Of a stretch of 64,000 bases of DNA, positions 27,082 to 37,125 are shown in pieces (positions within the stretch are counted from its first letter, which is position 1; every line of letters begins with the position of its first letter). A model generated the notes under the pieces. That model searched no databases. It saw nothing but the letters and a program-made list of their open reading frames with translations, and was not told the DNA's origin. The stretch spans positions 1 to 64,000 of the forward strand of contig NZ_AEVS01000071.1 in assembly GCF_000189255.1 (NCBI RefSeq). The letters run 5' to 3'. The DNA comes from Vibrio brasiliensis LMG 20546 (lineage in GTDB: Bacteria; Pseudomonadota; Gammaproteobacteria; Enterobacterales; Vibrionaceae). The translations under genes and the position numbers were made by a program.

Positions 27082-28695
27082 ATGTCCCAGCCTATAGAAC
27101 TCGCCGCAGACTATTACCTGAGTAACTTTCACAAGCTCACAGAACACGCGTTAGAATGGTACCCAGATTTGCTCACCGACAGTGAGCTGCGGTGGTTACA
27201 TGGCTTTGAACAACTTAGTCGCGATGCTCAATGTCTATTGGTCAGATTACTGTCTCGTAAAGGTCAGTGGTTCCGTTCAGATAAACTGCGTTATGAGGAA
27301 ATCTCAGATATCGATTCAGCCCTCGATTTGCTGAATGAGAGCGAATTTATTTCACTCGATCCTGTTATCAGCGAGAAGCAACTTGCGCTTCACCTGTTAA
27401 CTAAAGGCGAGACTCAGCAACTATTTAGCATCTCAAATAAAAATCTGCGTAAAGAGCAGATGGTCAATGAAGTAAGCGATAACTGCTTCACTCTGTTTAG
27501 CCAACTCCCCTACCGGCTTATAGAGCTACGCCAACCAAACGTCATCGATGTTCTGTTAACGCTTTTTTTTGCCAACACTCATCAGGACCTGAGCCAGTTT
27601 GTTCTTGATGACCTCGGCTTACACCAGTTTGAACAGTACCAATTGAGTAAAGCTCGCCGCTTCTTTGGTGATCGCCAGCAAGTGGAGCAGTTACTGCAGC
27701 TGTCTCAGATTCAATCTGAATACGTCCAGTCAGATCGTAAACAGAGTCACAATCTAATCTCACTGCTCGAACTACTGCCTGACGTGGTTTCCCATCCGTA
27801 TATTGAGCGTAAACGCCAACATTTGATTAATGACCTGGCGAGAGACCTAGAGCGATTAGGATTGCTGACAGAGTGCCTTGAATGGTTTAGCAAGACCGAA
27901 CTGCCTCCTTCACGAGAAAGACAAGCACGAGTTTTCGATAAACTTGATAATATTACCGCCATGAGTGACGTTGTCACTAAAATACTTACTCAGCCTTATG
28001 ACATCAGCGAGCTAGAAGTTGCCGAAAAACTAGCGCAGAGAGTCAAACGTAAGCTTGGTCAGCGTGTACCGCGTACCACCAAGCCGAAGGTTTCCGAGTA
28101 CCATTTACAACTCGACTTAAGCCAACATAGGGTTGAGCTGGCTGTTCAACACCATTTTGAACAATTGGGCTATCGCGTCTTCTATGCCGAGAACAGTGTG
28201 CTCAACGGGCTGTTTGGCCTCGCTTTCTGGCACACTATCTTTTCTCCCGTTGAAGGGGCTTTTATTAACCAGTATCAGCACCGCCCTCTCGACCTCTATC
28301 ACAGCGACTTTATGACCAAGCGCCAAAGCGATATTGATACCATCTTAGCGGATATCGCCAATAACGGCCTGAGCCACCTTAAACAGGTATATCAACAAAA
28401 GTTTGGCATCAGCAATCCGTTTGTTCACTGGCAAGGCTTCACTCTGCCACTGCTAGAGGAGTGCATTGAATCAATACCAAACCATTTGCTGGTCGACTTG
28501 TTCAAAGTCATGCTGTCTGATCTTAAGATTTACCGGAATGGTATGCCTGACCTGATCCTATTCAAAGATGGGGAGTTTGAATGGGTCGAAGTGAAAGGTC
28601 CGGGAGATAAACTTCAGGACAACCAATGGCGATGGATTAGTCACTTCAAGCGACTAAAGGTACCTTTTTCAGTTGCATATGTCATTGCAACTTAG
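27082..28695 (+). CDS. VRR-NUC domain nuclease (FAN1-like)
   Basis: This 537-residue protein ends in a VRR-NUC (PD-(D/E)XK-type) nuclease domain. The catalytic core NGMPDLILF followed by EWVEVKGPGD and DNQ lies at about residues 488-520. The C-terminus is RLKVPFSVAYV. The N-terminal part (RWLHGFEQLSRDAQCLLVRLLSRKG, split in this description) matches the SAP-like and TPR-like regions of bacterial FAN1 homologues. FAN1 proteins are structure-specific 5' flap nucleases in interstrand crosslink repair. A repair role is therefore inferred. The gene begins 14 bases after a terminator and has no strong ribosome site. Confidence 0.88.
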   Translation: MSQPIELAADYYLSNFHKLTEHALEWYPDLLTDSELRWLHGFEQLSRDAQCLLVRLLSRKGQWFRSDKLRYEEISDIDSALDLLNESEFISLDPVISEKQLALHLLTKGETQQLFSISNKNLRKEQMVNEVSDNCFTLFSQLPYRLIELRQPNVIDVLLTLFFANTHQDLSQFVLDDLGLHQFEQYQLSKARRFFGDRQQVEQLLQLSQIQSEYVQSDRKQSHNLISLLELLPDVVSHPYIERKRQHLINDLARDLERLGLLTECLEWFSKTELPPSRERQARVFDKLDNITAMSDVVTKILTQPYDISELEVAEKLAQRVKRKLGQRVPRTTKPKVSEYHLQLDLSQHRVELAVQHHFEQLGYRVFYAENSVLNGLFGLAFWHTIFSPVEGAFINQYQHRPLDLYHSDFMTKRQSDIDTILADIANNGLSHLKQVYQQKFGISNPFVHWQGFTLPLLEECIESIPNHLLVDLFKVMLSDLKIYRNGMPDLILFKDGEFEWVEVKGPGDKLQDNQWRWISHFKRLKVPFSVAYVIAT

Positions 28696-28820
28696 CGTCG
28701 CTTTCGAGACAAATATCCGCCAAACAACATCAATTTGACCATTTTGCTGCATGTTTTATTTGCCAAGTTGACAACCTTCTGCTGCAATTAAGCCATTATT
28801 GATTGAGTACCAGTATCCAG

Positions 28821-31178
28821 ATGAATTTACGTACATTTTTCATGTTTGCTGTCGTGTTAACCTTTGCTGGTTGTGCGACCTACGCAGGGCTTAACTATGA
28901 CCAGCTATTCGGTGAAGCAAACGTACAGGAACGTCGAAGTGATCTAGCCAGCGCAGACAGTGACTTCTTTCTAGAGGAAGTAAAACCGATTATCGATAAT
29001 CGTTGTGTGGTCTGTCATGCATGTTATGACGCTCCCTGTCAGCTGAAACTCTCTTCGGTTGAAGGTATCGACCGAGGTTCTAGTAAAGAGTTGATCTATC
29101 AGGGCACCCGCCTTACCGCAGCGACACCTCATCGTCTGTTTGAAGACGCGCAGACCACTGAGCAATGGCGTGAACTCGGCTTTCATCCGGTACTTAATGA
29201 ACGCGTGCAAAACCCGACGGCTAACCTTGAAGCTGGCTTAATCGCTCGCATGCTGGCGCAGAAAGAGGCTCACCCTCTTCCTGATCAGAAGCAACTCGAA
29301 GGTTTCGACTTTTCGATTGACCGTACTCAGGTATGTCCAACCATCGAAGAGTATGATCAATACCTGGCTGATTACCCAACCTGGGGCATGCCTTACGGTA
29401 TGCCTAACCTGAGTTCTAATGAGTACTCGACCCTGACCACATGGTTGCAAAACGGAGCAATCATGAACAAAGCCCTTCCTTTAACAGATGAGCAGGCGCG
29501 CTTGGTTTCAGAATATGAACAACTGCTCAACAAGAGTCCGCGTAAGGTGCAGTTAACTGCTCGCTATATCTACGAGCACTTATTCCTGTCACACCTCTAC
29601 TTTTCAGACCTTAACGAGCCGACACCAAGATTCTTTACTCTGGTGCGCTCAACAACACCGCCTGGTCAACCTGTGCAGCGCATTGCAACTCGACGTCCAT
29701 ACGACGACCCAGGGGTTAAGCGTGTCTACTACCGCCTGATCCCTGAGCAAGGCACGATCGTTGATAAAACCCACATGCCTTTTGCACTTAACGAGCAACG
29801 TATGCGAGACTGGAAAGAGTGGTTTATCGACGCAGACTATAGCGTTGCAAAGCTCCCTAGCTACGATGTCGAAGTTGCCGCTAACCCTATGACTGCGTTT
29901 ATCGACCTGCCAGTAAAAGCACGTTTTAAATTCATGCTCGATAACTCACAAAACACCATTAACGCCTTTATTAAAGGGCCTGTGTGTCGTGGTCAATTAG
30001 CACTTAACGTGATCAACGACCGCTTCTGGGTATTCTTCCTCGACCCAGACAAAGCGGATCTACCCGAAGTGAATGAGTTTTATCGCTCTCAGGCTGACAA
30101 CCTAAAGCTACCTGGCGAGCTAGAAAGTAATACGCTGCCCGTAACAAACTGGGTCTCTTATTCACGTCAGCAGGCACGTTATCTCGAAGCAAAGTCCAAC
30201 TTTATCAACCAATGGTTTGAAGGCGGTAAGTTCCTTACCACCGATATCATCTGGACAGGTAACGGGACTAACCCAAATGCGGCTCTTACCGTCTTCCGCC
30301 ATTTTGACAGCGCGTCAGTGGTACAAGGCCTGGTCGGTAAGCCACCAAAAACCGCCTGGATTTTGGATTACGCTCTGATTGAACGTATTCACTATCTGTT
30401 GGTTGCTGGCTTTGATGTTTATGGTAACTTTGGCCACCAGCTGATGACCCGAATGTTTATGGACTTTTTACGTCTGGAAGGTGAAAGTAACTTTATCGCC
30501 CTGCTCCCTCAGGATGTCCGACATAAAGAGCAATCAAGCTGGTATCAGAACCAAAGTACGCAGCTTAGTGACTTTTTACAACGTAACGTTAAGCCGTTCG
30601 ATCAGCCTACTCAAGTGCCATATCAGACCGATAACCCGAAAGCTGAGTTGTATGACATATTGCAAACTCAACTCTCACCGGTACTGAACAACCGCTATCA
30701 GATTGAGCAAACGGGCTTTAAACCTGCCAACGAGGCGTTACTGAGAAGCATCAACGATATCAAGGGTGATGGACTGATTGTCGTGCCGCAAATCATGATG
30801 ATGATGATTGAGTCAACTCAGGGTGATGACCAGTTGTTTACCCTATTACACAATAACGCTCATACCAATATCTCGAGTTTGTTCGATGAAGAGAGCAATA
30901 GGGATCCCGCCAACGATGACCTGACGTTAGTTCGTGGAGTGATCGGTAGTTATCCTGCTGCGTATCTATCCCTTAAAGAAGATCAGATACCTCGATTACT
31001 AGAAATGTTGAAAAATATTCGCACTGAAGAGGACTACGTTAAGCTGTTGGATACCTTCGCAATTCGCCGTAGCTCTGAGCAGTTTTGGCCATTTAGCGAC
31101 CGTGTTCACGCGTGGTATAAGGAAAATCAACCTATCGAATTTGGTCTTCTTGACTACAATAGATTTGAGAATAGGTAG
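28821..31178 (+). CDS. fatty acid cis/trans isomerase
   Basis: This heme-c enzyme of about 785 residues converts cis-unsaturated membrane fatty acids to trans forms, a fast stress response to solvents or heat. The N-terminus carries a signal sequence with lipobox-like LTFAGC (residues about 13-18). The single c-type heme motif CVVCH lies near residue 60, just after the signal region, as in known Cti proteins. The mature enzyme would be periplasmic, possibly lipid-anchored. I use the ATG at 28821. A TTG at 28803 would lengthen the signal. A small conserved-looking gene follows 39 bases later. Confidence 0.93.
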   Translation: MNLRTFFMFAVVLTFAGCATYAGLNYDQLFGEANVQERRSDLASADSDFFLEEVKPIIDNRCVVCHACYDAPCQLKLSSVEGIDRGSSKELIYQGTRLTAATPHRLFEDAQTTEQWRELGFHPVLNERVQNPTANLEAGLIARMLAQKEAHPLPDQKQLEGFDFSIDRTQVCPTIEEYDQYLADYPTWGMPYGMPNLSSNEYSTLTTWLQNGAIMNKALPLTDEQARLVSEYEQLLNKSPRKVQLTARYIYEHLFLSHLYFSDLNEPTPRFFTLVRSTTPPGQPVQRIATRRPYDDPGVKRVYYRLIPEQGTIVDKTHMPFALNEQRMRDWKEWFIDADYSVAKLPSYDVEVAANPMTAFIDLPVKARFKFMLDNSQNTINAFIKGPVCRGQLALNVINDRFWVFFLDPDKADLPEVNEFYRSQADNLKLPGELESNTLPVTNWVSYSRQQARYLEAKSNFINQWFEGGKFLTTDIIWTGNGTNPNAALTVFRHFDSASVVQGLVGKPPKTAWILDYALIERIHYLLVAGFDVYGNFGHQLMTRMFMDFLRLEGESNFIALLPQDVRHKEQSSWYQNQSTQLSDFLQRNVKPFDQPTQVPYQTDNPKAELYDILQTQLSPVLNNRYQIEQTGFKPANEALLRSINDIKGDGLIVVPQIMMMMIESTQGDDQLFTLLHNNAHTNISSLFDEESNRDPANDDLTLVRGVIGSYPAAYLSLKEDQIPRLLEMLKNIRTEEDYVKLLDTFAIRRSSEQFWPFSDRVHAWYKENQPIEFGLLDYNRFENR

Positions 31179-31217
31179 AACCGTTCAATTGCGCAGACAA
31201 CGCACACGGAGGTAACT

Positions 31218-31406
31218 ATGGGTATTAACGATAGCATCAGAGCCTTGGAGCAACAGATCTATGTCGCTTGCTCAGAGGGTGATTACGACACGGTAAAAAT
31301 GCTTGAGCATCAATTGGATAGCCTCAGAAATAAAGCTGAACATCCATTCGATGACGATCCATATGCTCCAGAAGGGAAATTATTCCCCGAAGATGACTGG
31401 TACTAG
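31218..31406 (+). CDS. small conserved-type protein of unknown function
   Basis: This 62-residue acidic protein begins MGINDSIRALEQQIYVACSE, predicted as a helical hairpin. It ends in an acidic, proline-containing tail rich in D and E. The GGAGG ribosome site seven bases before ATG is strong, which supports real translation. It lies just downstream of the cis/trans isomerase gene and is followed by a terminator, so the two are probably cotranscribed. Function is unknown. Confidence 0.75.
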   Translation: MGINDSIRALEQQIYVACSEGDYDTVKMLEHQLDSLRNKAEHPFDDDPYAPEGKLFPEDDWY

Positions 31407-31413
31407 TAAATTT

Positions 31414-31442
31414 AAACGCCCCACTTCTTGTGGGGCGTTTTG
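31414..31442 (+). terminator. rho-independent terminator
   Basis: AAACGCCCCA pairs with TGGGGCGTTT around a seven-base loop and is followed by TTGTT, eight bases after the small-protein stop codon. Confidence 0.88.
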
Positions 31443-31731
31443 TTATCGGCTTTTCAAACTATCTTTATTGATTTGATGTTTCTTCATCCTCAGATAAAGC
31501 TTTCGCCACCCTAGAGGGGCTGGTTTCAATTAACTTGTATCGGGTTTGCATTTCTACGTCGTCAGGCTCAACGAGATAACTTTTCAGTTGTGTAACACTA
31601 ATGATTTATTAATAGTTTATTCCAACGAAACTGAGTAAAATCCACAACCACTGCATTTGACGTTATTTTTAACGTCACTAGTTGAGCAATTGCGCTTGCC
31701 TGACTTTAACCAAGTGTTCAAAGAGGATTTT

Positions 31732-33480
31732 ATGCTGTCTGATATTGAGATCTGTCGCAACACAAAGCTATCACCTATTTCTGAAATCGCTCAACACGCT
31801 GGGCTGCACTCTAACGAATACCAAAGTCAGGGTGAACACAAAGCAAAAGTGAGCTTAACCTGCCTCAAGAGACTCTCTGCTAACCCTAGCGGAAAGTTGG
31901 TGCTGGTTACGGCGATTACCCCTACTCCTCTCGGTGAAGGCAAGACCGTAACCACAATCGGCCTTTCACAGGGCTTAGCTAAGCTCAATCGCTCAGTCAT
32001 CGCCTGCATCAGACAACCATCGATGGGACCAGTTTTTGGTGTCAAAGGCGGCGCGGCTGGTGGCGGTTATTCTCAGGTTGCTCCTATGGAAGAGTTAAAC
32101 CTGCACCTGACTGGCGATATACATGCAGTCACTGCTGCACATAACCTTGCCGCCGCAGCGATTGACGCGCGTATCTACCACGAACAACGATTGGGGTATA
32201 ACGATTTTGAACAACGCAGCGGTTTAACCGCGTTGAAAATCGACCCACAAAGAGTGGTATGGAAGCGCGTCATGGACCACAACGACCGTGCCTTACGTAT
32301 GGTGACCGTGGGTCAGAACGAAGCAGGTAAAACCATCAACGGTTTTGAGCGCAATGACGGTTTCGATATTTCCGCCGCCTCTGAACTGATGGCAATTCTT
32401 GCTTTAGCTTCAGACCTCAAAGATCTGCGTGATCGCATTGGAAGAATTGTCGTTGCCTATAACCTCGACGGGCAGCCAGTTACCACTGAAGATCTCCAAG
32501 TTGCAGGCGCCATGGCGGTCAGCATGAAAGAAGCCATTGAGCCAACCCTAATGCAAACCCTAGAGGGGGTGCCAACTCTGATTCACGCTGGCCCTTTTGC
32601 AAATATCGCGCATGGAAACTCTTCGATTATTGCCGATAACATTGCCACAAAACTTGCTGAATTTACGGTAACTGAAGGTGGCTTTGGTTCAGATATGGGC
32701 TTTGAGAAAGCATGTAACATCAAGGCTCAGGTTGCTGATAAACATCCTGACTGCGCAGTGATCGTTGCGACGTTACGCGGTCTTAAAGCGAACTCTGGTC
32801 AGTACGACTTAAAACCAGGTCAGGCAATCCCTGACAGCATTTACCGCGAAGACAATCATGCACTGCTCGCCGGATTTGAAAACCTCAAATGGCACATCAA
32901 CAATGTCAATAAATACGGCATTCCAGCCGTTGTTGCGATTAACCGTTTCCCGCAAGATAGCGACGCCGAGTTACAAGCACTTAAGTCATTAGTTGAAGCA
33001 TTGCCCAACGATGTAGAAGTTGCCATCAGCCAAGGCTTTAGCCAGGGTGGAACTGGCGCTATTGAGTTGGCAGAGAAAGTGGTCTCTCAGTGCGAGAAGC
33101 CATCACAGTTCACACCTTTGTACCGCTTTGAACAGGCGACAGAGGAGAAGTTGATGGCGGTGGCTGAAGCCGGTTATGGCGCCGCAAGTCTGACTCTCAG
33201 TGACACAGCCAGACAGCAATTGGACCAACTCAAACAGCACGGCTTTGATGATCTGGCGGTCTGTTTAGCGAAGACGCCTCTGTCTATCTCAACCGATGCA
33301 AGCATCAAGGGCGCACCAGCGAATTTTGATGTACCCGTCAGAGAACTGAGATTATGTGCGGGCGCCGGATTTATCTACGCCTTGTGCGGTAATGTTATGA
33401 CCATGCCAGGGCTACCAGAGAAACCTGCTTTTATGAATCTGGACATTGACCAGGATGGACGCATCATAGGTCTTAGTTAG
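31732..33480 (+). CDS. fhs: formate--tetrahydrofolate ligase
   Basis: This enzyme of about 582 residues makes 10-formyl-THF from formate, THF and ATP, feeding one-carbon units to purine and methionyl-tRNA formylation. The ATP-binding loop [20 protein letters not shown] lies near residues 62-81, followed by the [20 protein letters not shown] signature (about 93-112). Length and motifs are typical. I place the start at 31732 after AGAGGA. The frame is open 25 codons further upstream, without family resemblance. It is monocistronic with its own terminator. Confidence 0.96.
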   Translation: MLSDIEICRNTKLSPISEIAQHAGLHSNEYQSQGEHKAKVSLTCLKRLSANPSGKLVLVTAITPTPLGEGKTVTTIGLSQGLAKLNRSVIACIRQPSMGPVFGVKGGAAGGGYSQVAPMEELNLHLTGDIHAVTAAHNLAAAAIDARIYHEQRLGYNDFEQRSGLTALKIDPQRVVWKRVMDHNDRALRMVTVGQNEAGKTINGFERNDGFDISAASELMAILALASDLKDLRDRIGRIVVAYNLDGQPVTTEDLQVAGAMAVSMKEAIEPTLMQTLEGVPTLIHAGPFANIAHGNSSIIADNIATKLAEFTVTEGGFGSDMGFEKACNIKAQVADKHPDCAVIVATLRGLKANSGQYDLKPGQAIPDSIYREDNHALLAGFENLKWHINNVNKYGIPAVVAINRFPQDSDAELQALKSLVEALPNDVEVAISQGFSQGGTGAIELAEKVVSQCEKPSQFTPLYRFEQATEEKLMAVAEAGYGAASLTLSDTARQQLDQLKQHGFDDLAVCLAKTPLSISTDASIKGAPANFDVPVRELRLCAGAGFIYALCGNVMTMPGLPEKPAFMNLDIDQDGRIIGLS

Positions 33481-33512
33481 AGGCAGTTGCCAGAGGTTGT
33501 CCCCATATTTCT

Positions 33513-33545
33513 ATAGGCTAAGTTATTAAAACTTAGCCTATTTTG
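33513..33545 (+). terminator. rho-independent terminator of fhs
   Basis: ATAGGCTAAGT pairs perfectly with ACTTAGCCTAT and is followed by TTTTG, 32 bases after the fhs stop codon. Confidence 0.85.
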
Positions 33546-33628
33546 TTTTCATTCCTGTCAACTCACCATGAAGTTCCGGCCAAGATCATGTACCATTGAT
33601 TCATCACTCCCAAAGACCGGATGTATTC

Positions 33629-35518
33629 ATGGAAGCAGAGTTACTGGAAATCAAAAATTTCCTTTCCCAACACCCACCTTTTGATGAGCTTGAGGATGAT
33701 GTCCTTAACTATGTCACCAAGCATGTCGAAATCTCTTACTATCGTGAAGACACTCCTATCATCCACTTTGGTGATGAAATTCATGATTTGTTTATGGTTC
33801 GTAGTGGCGTCGTTGAAGTTTATCGCCGTAAAGGCGAACTCTATAACCGTCTCGATGAAGGGGCGTTATTTGGTCAGATGGGCCTGCTGACGAACAACAA
33901 AGTCCGATTCCCGGCTAAAGCGATCAAAGATAGCCTGCTCTACTGCATTCCTGAGAACGTCTTTCAAGAGTTGTATGATAAGCACGAATCGTTTGCTGAC
34001 TTTGTTGAGGTAGAAGATAACGCTCGCTTACGTCAAACCGTCTCTAACAGCAATGAACAGAATGACCTCACCACGTCCAAGGTTCGTACCCTACTGACCG
34101 GTGAGGCTCCGTCGATTCCGAAAACTGAGTCGATCCAAAACGCGGCGATTAAAATGGCGGAGGAAAATGTCTCTTCGCTACTCATTATTGATCCTGAAGT
34201 CGCGGATGATGACGAGGACGACAACAGTCCGCTGGTTGGGATTATCACTGACCGTGACTTATGTACTCGCGTGCTCGCTCAGGGCCTCGATCCTAGCGAC
34301 GATGTAGCGAGTGTCATGACCACCGAGGTCATCTCACTCGATCACAATGCCTATGTTTATGAAGCCATGCTAACCATGCTGCGTTATAACGTTCACCATC
34401 TGCCAGTTCTGAAAGATAAACAACCAATCGGGATTATAGAGGCAACCGATATTGTTCGTTACGAGTCGCAAAACTCGCTGTTGCTGGTAAGTAGTATCTT
34501 CCAACAACAATCGATAGATGAACTGGCAACGTTGTCTGAGCAAGTTAAAGACAGCTTTGTTCGTTTGGTCAACGAAGACGCTAACTCACACATGGTTGGC
34601 AGTGCGATGTCAGTGATTGGACGCAGCTTCAAACAACGTATTATCGAACTAGCGGAAGAAGAACTTGGTGAACCACCAGTACCCTACTGCTTTGTCGCTT
34701 TAGGCTCGATGGGACGTGACGAGCAGTTGCTGGTCACCGATCAGGACAATGCTATCATTCTCGACAATACCTTCGTCAAAGAAGAGCATGACCATTACTT
34801 TGCCGAACTGTCTAAACGGGTATGTGACGGCTTGGACAAGTGTGGCTACACCTACTGTACCGGCGACATCATGGCGACCAATCCAGATTGGCGTATGACC
34901 CGAACGGAATGGGAAGAGTGCTTTGCCGACTGGATCGATGATCCTAATCCTAAAGCTCTGCTCAATGCGTCAATCTTCTTTGACCTGGACGGCGTGTATG
35001 GTCGCCTGAAGTGGGCCGAGCAACTTAACGGGTTTATCGTTCGTCGTGCGCGTAAAAATAACCGCTTCCTTGCCTGTTTAGCTCGCAATGCGATGAACCG
35101 TACTCCACCACTTGGTTTCTTTAAAGACTTTGTGATGGAAAAAGATGGTCAACACAAGAACTCGATTAACCTCAAACGCCGCGGAACCGCTCCGCTAGCC
35201 GATTTGATTCGTGTTCATGCCCTCGCTGTGGGCTCACGTTCGAAAAACTCCTTTGAACGTCTCGATGATATTCATGAAGCGGGAATTCTGCCCAAAGGTA
35301 AAGCAAGGGATCTCAGTGACGCACTTGAATTCATCTCAATGGTTCGCATTCGACATCAAGCTTTAGATGTCGAAAATGAGATCGACCCGGATAACAACAT
35401 CGAGCCAGAAAACTTGTCAGATTTTGAGCGACGTAACCTTAAGGACGCATTCCAGATCTTAAGCAATGCGCAAAATTTCCTTAAGTTCCGCTACCAAGCA
35501 AGCAATAATTTTAAGTGA
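33629..35518 (+). CDS. cNMP-binding/CBS/DUF294 nucleotidyltransferase-like protein
   Basis: This protein of about 629 residues has three regions. A cyclic-nucleotide-binding-type domain covers about residues 10-130 (DLFMVRSGVVEVYRRKGELY). A CBS pair covers about 150-290 (SSLLIIDP...GIITDRDLCTRV and NVHHLPVLKDKQPIGIIEATD). The DUF294 nucleotidyltransferase-like region carries GSMGRDE and TDQDNAI near residue 360 and has its C-terminal domain beyond 480. It resembles GlnD-like transferases, but its reaction is unproven. In many Vibrio and relatives this gene and the following exonuclease gene sit by acetate permease and acetyl-CoA synthetase genes. Those are absent here. The start ATG follows CCGGA. 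Confidence 0.9.
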   Translation: MEAELLEIKNFLSQHPPFDELEDDVLNYVTKHVEISYYREDTPIIHFGDEIHDLFMVRSGVVEVYRRKGELYNRLDEGALFGQMGLLTNNKVRFPAKAIKDSLLYCIPENVFQELYDKHESFADFVEVEDNARLRQTVSNSNEQNDLTTSKVRTLLTGEAPSIPKTESIQNAAIKMAEENVSSLLIIDPEVADDDEDDNSPLVGIITDRDLCTRVLAQGLDPSDDVASVMTTEVISLDHNAYVYEAMLTMLRYNVHHLPVLKDKQPIGIIEATDIVRYESQNSLLLVSSIFQQQSIDELATLSEQVKDSFVRLVNEDANSHMVGSAMSVIGRSFKQRIIELAEEELGEPPVPYCFVALGSMGRDEQLLVTDQDNAIILDNTFVKEEHDHYFAELSKRVCDGLDKCGYTYCTGDIMATNPDWRMTRTEWEECFADWIDDPNPKALLNASIFFDLDGVYGRLKWAEQLNGFIVRRARKNNRFLACLARNAMNRTPPLGFFKDFVMEKDGQHKNSINLKRRGTAPLADLIRVHALAVGSRSKNSFERLDDIHEAGILPKGKARDLSDALEFISMVRIRHQALDVENEIDPDNNIEPENLSDFERRNLKDAFQILSNAQNFLKFRYQASNNFK

Positions 35519-35525
35519 GGCAACA

Positions 35526-36245
35526 ATGTTAAATAAACTTCTGTCGCCTCCCTCAATTGACTGGCCCACAAAGTTTGCCCGCAAGCTGGATGTAGTCAGT
35601 GATCCCGCATTGGCGCAGTACTATACAGCAGGTCTCCCTGATCCGAAGACGCCACTCGAAGAGGTGATGTTTTTGGCCATGGACTTCGAGACTACTGGCT
35701 TGAGTTCAGATGACGATGACATCATCACCATAGGTACGGTGCCGTTTAACCTCAATCGTATTTATATCAATCAGGCTCAGCACTGGACGGTCAAGCCGCG
35801 CAAGCAACTGGCTGAAGACTCGGTGGTGATTCATGGTATTACACACTCAGATGTGCTGGATGCACCCGATCTTTCCGGCATTTATCAGCAGGTACTCGAG
35901 CAGATGGCTGGTAAGATCATGGTGGTTCATTACCAGCGTATTGAAAGAGAGTTTTTTGACAAAGCACTGATGGCAAGGATTAAAGAGGGTATTGAGTTTC
36001 CGGTTGTTGATACCATGCAGATAGAAACAACCCTGCAGCAGAAACTCAAAGGAGGAATTCTCAACAAGATCCGTGGCCGCAAACCGGAATCCGTCAGACT
36101 AGGTGCCAGCCGAGCGCGCTATGGCTTACCGCTTTATACTCCCCATCATGCGTTGACAGATGCAGTCGCCACCGCAGAGCTGTTACAAGCTCAAATAGCC
36201 CATCACTATGAGCGTAGTCTGCCTATCGGTCAGCTATGGGTTTAG
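35526..36245 (+). CDS. DnaQ-like 3'-5' exonuclease (DEDDh type)
   Basis: This protein of about 239 residues has the exonuclease fold of the DNA polymerase III epsilon family. The first acidic motif is AMDFETTGLSSDDDDI (about residues 54-69). The second lies near VVHYQRIEREFFD, and the third is HHALTDAVATAELL with the catalytic His and Asp (about 215-228). It begins seven bases after the cNMP/CBS/DUF294 stop codon behind a GAGG box, so the two are an operon. That pairing recurs in other genomes, suggesting the exonuclease acts with the DUF294 protein rather than in replication. A terminator follows. Confidence 0.9.
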   Translation: MLNKLLSPPSIDWPTKFARKLDVVSDPALAQYYTAGLPDPKTPLEEVMFLAMDFETTGLSSDDDDIITIGTVPFNLNRIYINQAQHWTVKPRKQLAEDSVVIHGITHSDVLDAPDLSGIYQQVLEQMAGKIMVVHYQRIEREFFDKALMARIKEGIEFPVVDTMQIETTLQQKLKGGILNKIRGRKPESVRLGASRARYGLPLYTPHHALTDAVATAELLQAQIAHHYERSLPIGQLWV

Positions 36246-36277
36246 TCAGCTGACTTATCGAGTTCTCATGCAAGGAC

Positions 36278-36302
36278 AAAGCCCCCACTTAAGGGGGCTT
36301 TG
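36278..36302 (+). terminator. rho-independent terminator
   Basis: AAAGCCCCC pairs with GGGGGCTTT across a short loop, 32 bases after the exonuclease stop codon. The inverted sequence also ends in T on the minus strand for the convergent cold-shock/DUF1294 gene. Confidence 0.8.
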
Positions 36303-36324
36303 TTAATGATTCGACCCAAAGTCT

Positions 36325-36918
36325 CTATATCGATCGCAGCTCAGAGATCGCCTGTTGTAATAAAAATGCCCCTTCACTTGTCAACGTCCAGCCAAACAGA
36401 CCAATGTTTAACACCAGAGTCGACCAGAACAAAAACTTAAAGCCAATGTCATGGTACTTGTGGTGCATAATCGATTGAGCCAGCAACGCCCCTATCCAGC
36501 CACCAAACAAGTTCATAATATGGAACACAATCTCAGGGACACGCCAACCACCTGTCATCATTGCATGTCTGTCCAAAGCATACATACAGTAGGTAGCAAG
36601 ACTCGCGGCAAAATAGAACACACAAGAGATGACTGGAAAATCAAGCAGAACGACACTGCCGACCAAAGCACTGGTAAACCAAACCGCTATCGCTAAGGAG
36701 AAGTTAAATACTATCGGTCTGGTGACATCAACCGCTCGCATTGCCCCATTACTGTCAGAACCGAGACGAAATACAACCGGTTCACTCACACACGGTAACT
36801 GAGAGTTATTCTCCAGATCACTGATATGAAAGAGAATCTGCGTATCTTGATTTTCTACAGAAATATAGCCATAACCTTTGCTCTGGTCCCATTGAGCAAT
36901 AGTTCCTTGTATTGACAT
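36325..36918 (-). CDS. cold-shock-domain plus DUF1294 membrane protein
   Basis: This 197-residue fusion has an N-terminal cold-shock/S1-like domain with the GTIAQWDQSKGYGYI RNA-binding signature (about residues 4-18) and ILFHISDL (about 28-35). A DUF1294 membrane part follows, with about four helices and the motif DRHAMMTGGWRVPE (about 114-127). The family is widespread but its function is unknown. One idea is a membrane-tethered nucleic-acid binder. The start follows AAGGGA. It is monocistronic and convergent with the exonuclease gene. Confidence 0.88.
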   Translation of the reverse strand: MSIQGTIAQWDQSKGYGYISVENQDTQILFHISDLENNSQLPCVSEPVVFRLGSDSNGAMRAVDVTRPIVFNFSLAIAVWFTSALVGSVVLLDFPVISCVFYFAASLATYCMYALDRHAMMTGGWRVPEIVFHIMNLFGGWIGALLAQSIMHHKYHDIGFKFLFWSTLVLNIGLFGWTLTSEGAFLLQQAISELRSI

Positions 36919-37125
36919 GATTGGTCCCTTACCTAGCCTGAAGTTGTAATAAGCCTATAATTATTATCGCGTTATCATTAGCTATAGCACACATATTACA
37001 CAACACACATATAAGTACCCAGTTTGGTGCAAAAGTTTGATCCAGAACACTACTGACATGTTCTGACACTCGTTTCGCTTATTGTTATTTCGAACTTAAC
37101 AACAAACCCAATAAGGAATACGACT

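Noticed and set aside
31465-31605. Minus-strand frame with coding-like wording (ends MQTRYKLIETSPSRVAKALS... then a stop) between the small-protein terminator and fhs
   Set aside because: The only ATG gives 28 residues without a ribosome site, and upstream codons lack a clear start. It may be a real small gene or a remnant, but support is too thin.
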